Part shown: in pieces, positions 32,568-33,770 of the stretch | How positions within the stretch are numbered: position 1 is the stretch's first letter | Layout: the number at the start of each line of letters is the position of its first letter | NCBI GenBank assembly: GCA_030837505.1 | Contig: JAUPKJ010000080.1 | Coordinates: 1 to 33,770 of the forward strand | Source of the DNA: Actinomycetota bacterium | GTDB taxonomy: Bacteria; Actinomycetota; Actinomycetes; Actinomycetales; Kineosporiaceae | Reading direction: 5' to 3' | Length of the DNA: 33,770 nucleotides | The notes under the pieces: generated by a model | The model's input: the letters and a program-made list of their open reading frames with translations, nothing else | The model's database searches: none | Told to the model about the DNA's origin: nothing | Position numbers and translations under genes: made by a program

Positions 32568-33514
32568 TGCGTCTGCCCTCCTGGATCGCCCAGCATCTGG
32601 CCGCGCTGCGGGCACTGCTCGTCCTCACCGCCATCACCGGCCTGGCCTACCCCCTGGCGCTCGCCGCCGTCGCGAGGGTGCCCGGTCTTGCCCACCACGC
32701 GGACGGCTCCGCGGTCACGGCGAACGGGATCACCGTGGGCAGTGCCCGGATCGGCCAGTCGTTCACCGACAGCGACGGGAACGCCCTGCCGCAGTACCTG
32801 CAGTCCCGGCCCTCGGCCGCCGGCGCCGGCTACGACCCCACTGCCACGGCAGCCTCCAACCTCGGCCCCGAGGACGTCGTGGACGTCGTGGACGTCGTGG
32901 ACGTCGTGGACAGCCTGCCCGACCCCACCGACCCCACCGACCCAGCCGACCCCGCCGGCCAGACCGACCCGGCCTCGGGCCGTCGGAGCCTGCTCACCCA
33001 GGTGTGCGCCCGGAGTCTTTCGATCGGGAAGACCGAGGGCGTGGACGGTCGCCGTCCCTACTGCACGGGCTCGGGAGTGGGCGCCGTGCTCGGGGTCTTC
33101 CACCGCGAGGGTCCGACCGGCCCCGTCACCCGCGTGGTCAGCCTCAACGAGCCCTGCCCCACGGCCCCGTTCCTGGCCACCCACGGCGGGGTTCGGGTCG
33201 AGTGCGCCCGTCCCGGACAGGACTACGCCCGCGCCGTGGTCGTCCCGGTGCGTGGCAACGCCCCGGGCCAGCCCGTGGTCCCCGCCGACGCGGTCACGGC
33301 CGGCGCCAGCGGCCTGGACCCGCACATCAGCCCCGCTTACTCTCGGATCCAGGCTCCCAGGGTGGCCGGTGCCCGCGGTATCGATGTCGCTGTGGTCCTC
33401 AAGATCGTCGAGGAGCACACCGCGGGCCGCGCCCTGGGTTTCCTGGGTGAGCCGACCGTGGACGTCCTGGCGGTGAACCTCGACCTGGACCGGCACCATC
33501 CCGTGCGGGACTAG
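32567..33514 (+). CDS. kdpC: KdpC with large central insertion
   Basis: A 315-residue subunit with one N-terminal membrane helix (ALLVLTAITGLAYPLALAAV), the QSFTDSDGNALPQYLQSRPSAAGAGYD segment and the C-terminal ASGLDPHISPAYSRIQAPRVAGARG...TAGRALGFLGEPTVDVLAVNL typical of KdpC. E. coli KdpC is about 190 residues. The extra region (about 100-230, LLTQVCARSLSIGKTEGVDGRRPYCTG...) is, from memory, shared with other actinobacterial KdpC. What looks specific here is the expanded linker DVVDVVDVVDVVDSLPDPTDPTDPADPA (split: four DVV units, then DPT/DPA units) before that insertion. The stop codon lies in the first of six 19-bp repeats. Confidence 0.93.
   Translation: MRLPSWIAQHLAALRALLVLTAITGLAYPLALAAVARVPGLAHHADGSAVTANGITVGSARIGQSFTDSDGNALPQYLQSRPSAAGAGYDPTATAASNLGPEDVVDVVDVVDVVDSLPDPTDPTDPADPAGQTDPASGRRSLLTQVCARSLSIGKTEGVDGRRPYCTGSGVGAVLGVFHREGPTGPVTRVVSLNEPCPTAPFLATHGGVRVECARPGQDYARAVVVPVRGNAPGQPVVPADAVTAGASGLDPHISPAYSRIQAPRVAGARGIDVAVVLKIVEEHTAGRALGFLGEPTVDVLAVNLDLDRHHPVRD
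32873..32911 (+). repeat. 9-bp tandem repeat inside kdpC
   Basis: Four perfect GACGTCGTG units followed by GAC encode repeated Asp-Val-Val. The unit is a multiple of three, so changes in copy number keep the frame. A GACCCCACC-like repeat (about 32920-32957) encoding Asp-Pro-Thr/Ala follows. Confidence 0.95.
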
Positions 33515-33609
33515 CCATCCCGTGCGGGACTAGCCATCCCGTGCAGGACCAGCCATCCCGTGCAGGACCAGCCATCCCGTGCAGGACCAGCCATCCCGTA
33601 CAGGGCTGG
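33496..33609 (+). repeat. Six 19-bp tandem repeats spanning the end of kdpC
   Basis: Unit 1 (33496-33514, CCATCCCGTGCGGGACTAG) encodes the last residues of KdpC and its TAG stop. Unit 2 is identical. Units 3-5 are identical to each other (CCATCCCGTGCAGGACCAG), and unit 6 is degenerate (33591-33609). The array fills most of the kdpC-kdpD gap. There are no spacers, so it is not a CRISPR. Confidence 0.95.
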
Positions 33610-33690
33610 GTGAACCGACAGACCGGTGGGGTGGTGCCCCTGCCGGGAACACGATGCTCAGTGTCGGGGGGATCCCCGGAAGGGAACGAG

Positions 33691-33770
33691 ATGTCCCCCG
33701 GCCAGCGGCGCGTCGATCTGGGGGCCGCACCTGGCGTGGGCAAGACCTTCCACATGCTCGACGAGGGCCA
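33691..33770 (+). CDS. kdpD: KdpD sensor kinase, N-terminal fragment (cut by window end)
   Basis: Only the first 26 codons are in the window. ATG 33691 follows AAGGGA. The sequence RRVDLGAAPGVGKTFHMLDEG is the start of the KdpD N-terminal domain, with the Walker A-like GAAPGVGKT. KdpD senses potassium limitation and turgor and, with KdpE, controls kdp expression. A perfect palindrome GGGGATCCCC lies at 33668-33677 just before it. Confidence 0.92.
   Translation, partial: MSPGQRRVDLGAAPGVGKTFHMLDEG

Noticed and set aside
33496-33609. CRISPR array
   Set aside because: The 19-bp units are directly contiguous with no unique spacers, and no cas genes are nearby.

Overview
The window is about 34 kb of very GC-rich DNA with strongly C/G-ending codons, GTG and TTG starts next to clear AGGAG-type ribosome sites, and short intergenic gaps. 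Gene content (GerW-like protein, PaaX-type regulator, secreted glycoside hydrolases with CBM13 and CBM2 modules, TAP-like hydrolase, an actinobacterial KdpC with its large insertion) points to a soil-type actinomycete (Actinomycetota). I cannot name the genus. I saw no tRNA, rRNA, CRISPR array or intact insertion sequence.

Layout. 1-7.1 kb: an MFS transporter, then a minus-strand block of exported proteins (lipoprotein, GH43/CBM13 galactanase-like enzyme, GH25-like protein, GH3 beta-glucosidase-like enzyme). 7.3-12.9 kb: GerW-like protein, APH-fold kinase, a GAF-GAF-PAS-GGDEF-EAL protein divergent from a FIST sensor. 12.9-18.2 kb: a phosphodiester glycosidase-like protein, a three-gene DUF2089/membrane/SHOCT-like operon, a pentapeptide-repeat protein, a HEAT-like membrane protein and a PaaX-family regulator. 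18.8-21.6 kb: a GH11/CBM2 xylanase convergent with a TAP-like alpha/beta hydrolase. 22.1-26.1 kb: a tightly coupled three-gene operon. 26.1-27.8 kb: gene remnants, an orphan antitoxin with a decayed VapC toxin, and a secreted LamG-like protein. 28.1-33.8 kb: a Kdp potassium ATPase operon (novel membrane protein, 27-aa protein, kdpF, kdpA, kdpB, kdpC, start of kdpD).

The most interesting unit is the operon at 22,094-26,078. It encodes an NrtR-like Nudix/winged-helix protein, an MTAN/PNP-superfamily nucleosidase with a C-terminal helical module, and a four-pass membrane protein, joined by successive ATGA overlaps. The last two proteins carry the same 22-residue motif (N-x-A-x5-V-G-x-Q-A-x4-G-D-x2-I) in different contexts: after the catalytic domain in the nucleosidase, and at the extreme N-terminus of the membrane protein. 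I infer that the motif pairs or co-assembles them. Nucleosidases of this superfamily are known immune effectors (ATP-cleaving PNP effectors in Detocs, CBASS and Avs), so this is a candidate undescribed conflict or stress system: ligand-sensing regulator, nucleotide-destroying enzyme and membrane-bound partner.

Other points of note are an inverted repeat that would hide the ribosome site of the first kdp-operon gene, six 19-bp tandem repeats that begin inside the end of kdpC, a (GACGTCGTG)n expansion inside kdpC, two families of short tandem repeats upstream of the APH-fold kinase gene, a perfect 14-nt palindrome upstream of the HEAT-like gene, and several perfect terminator hairpins (2079-2113, 15799-15827, 19858-19892).
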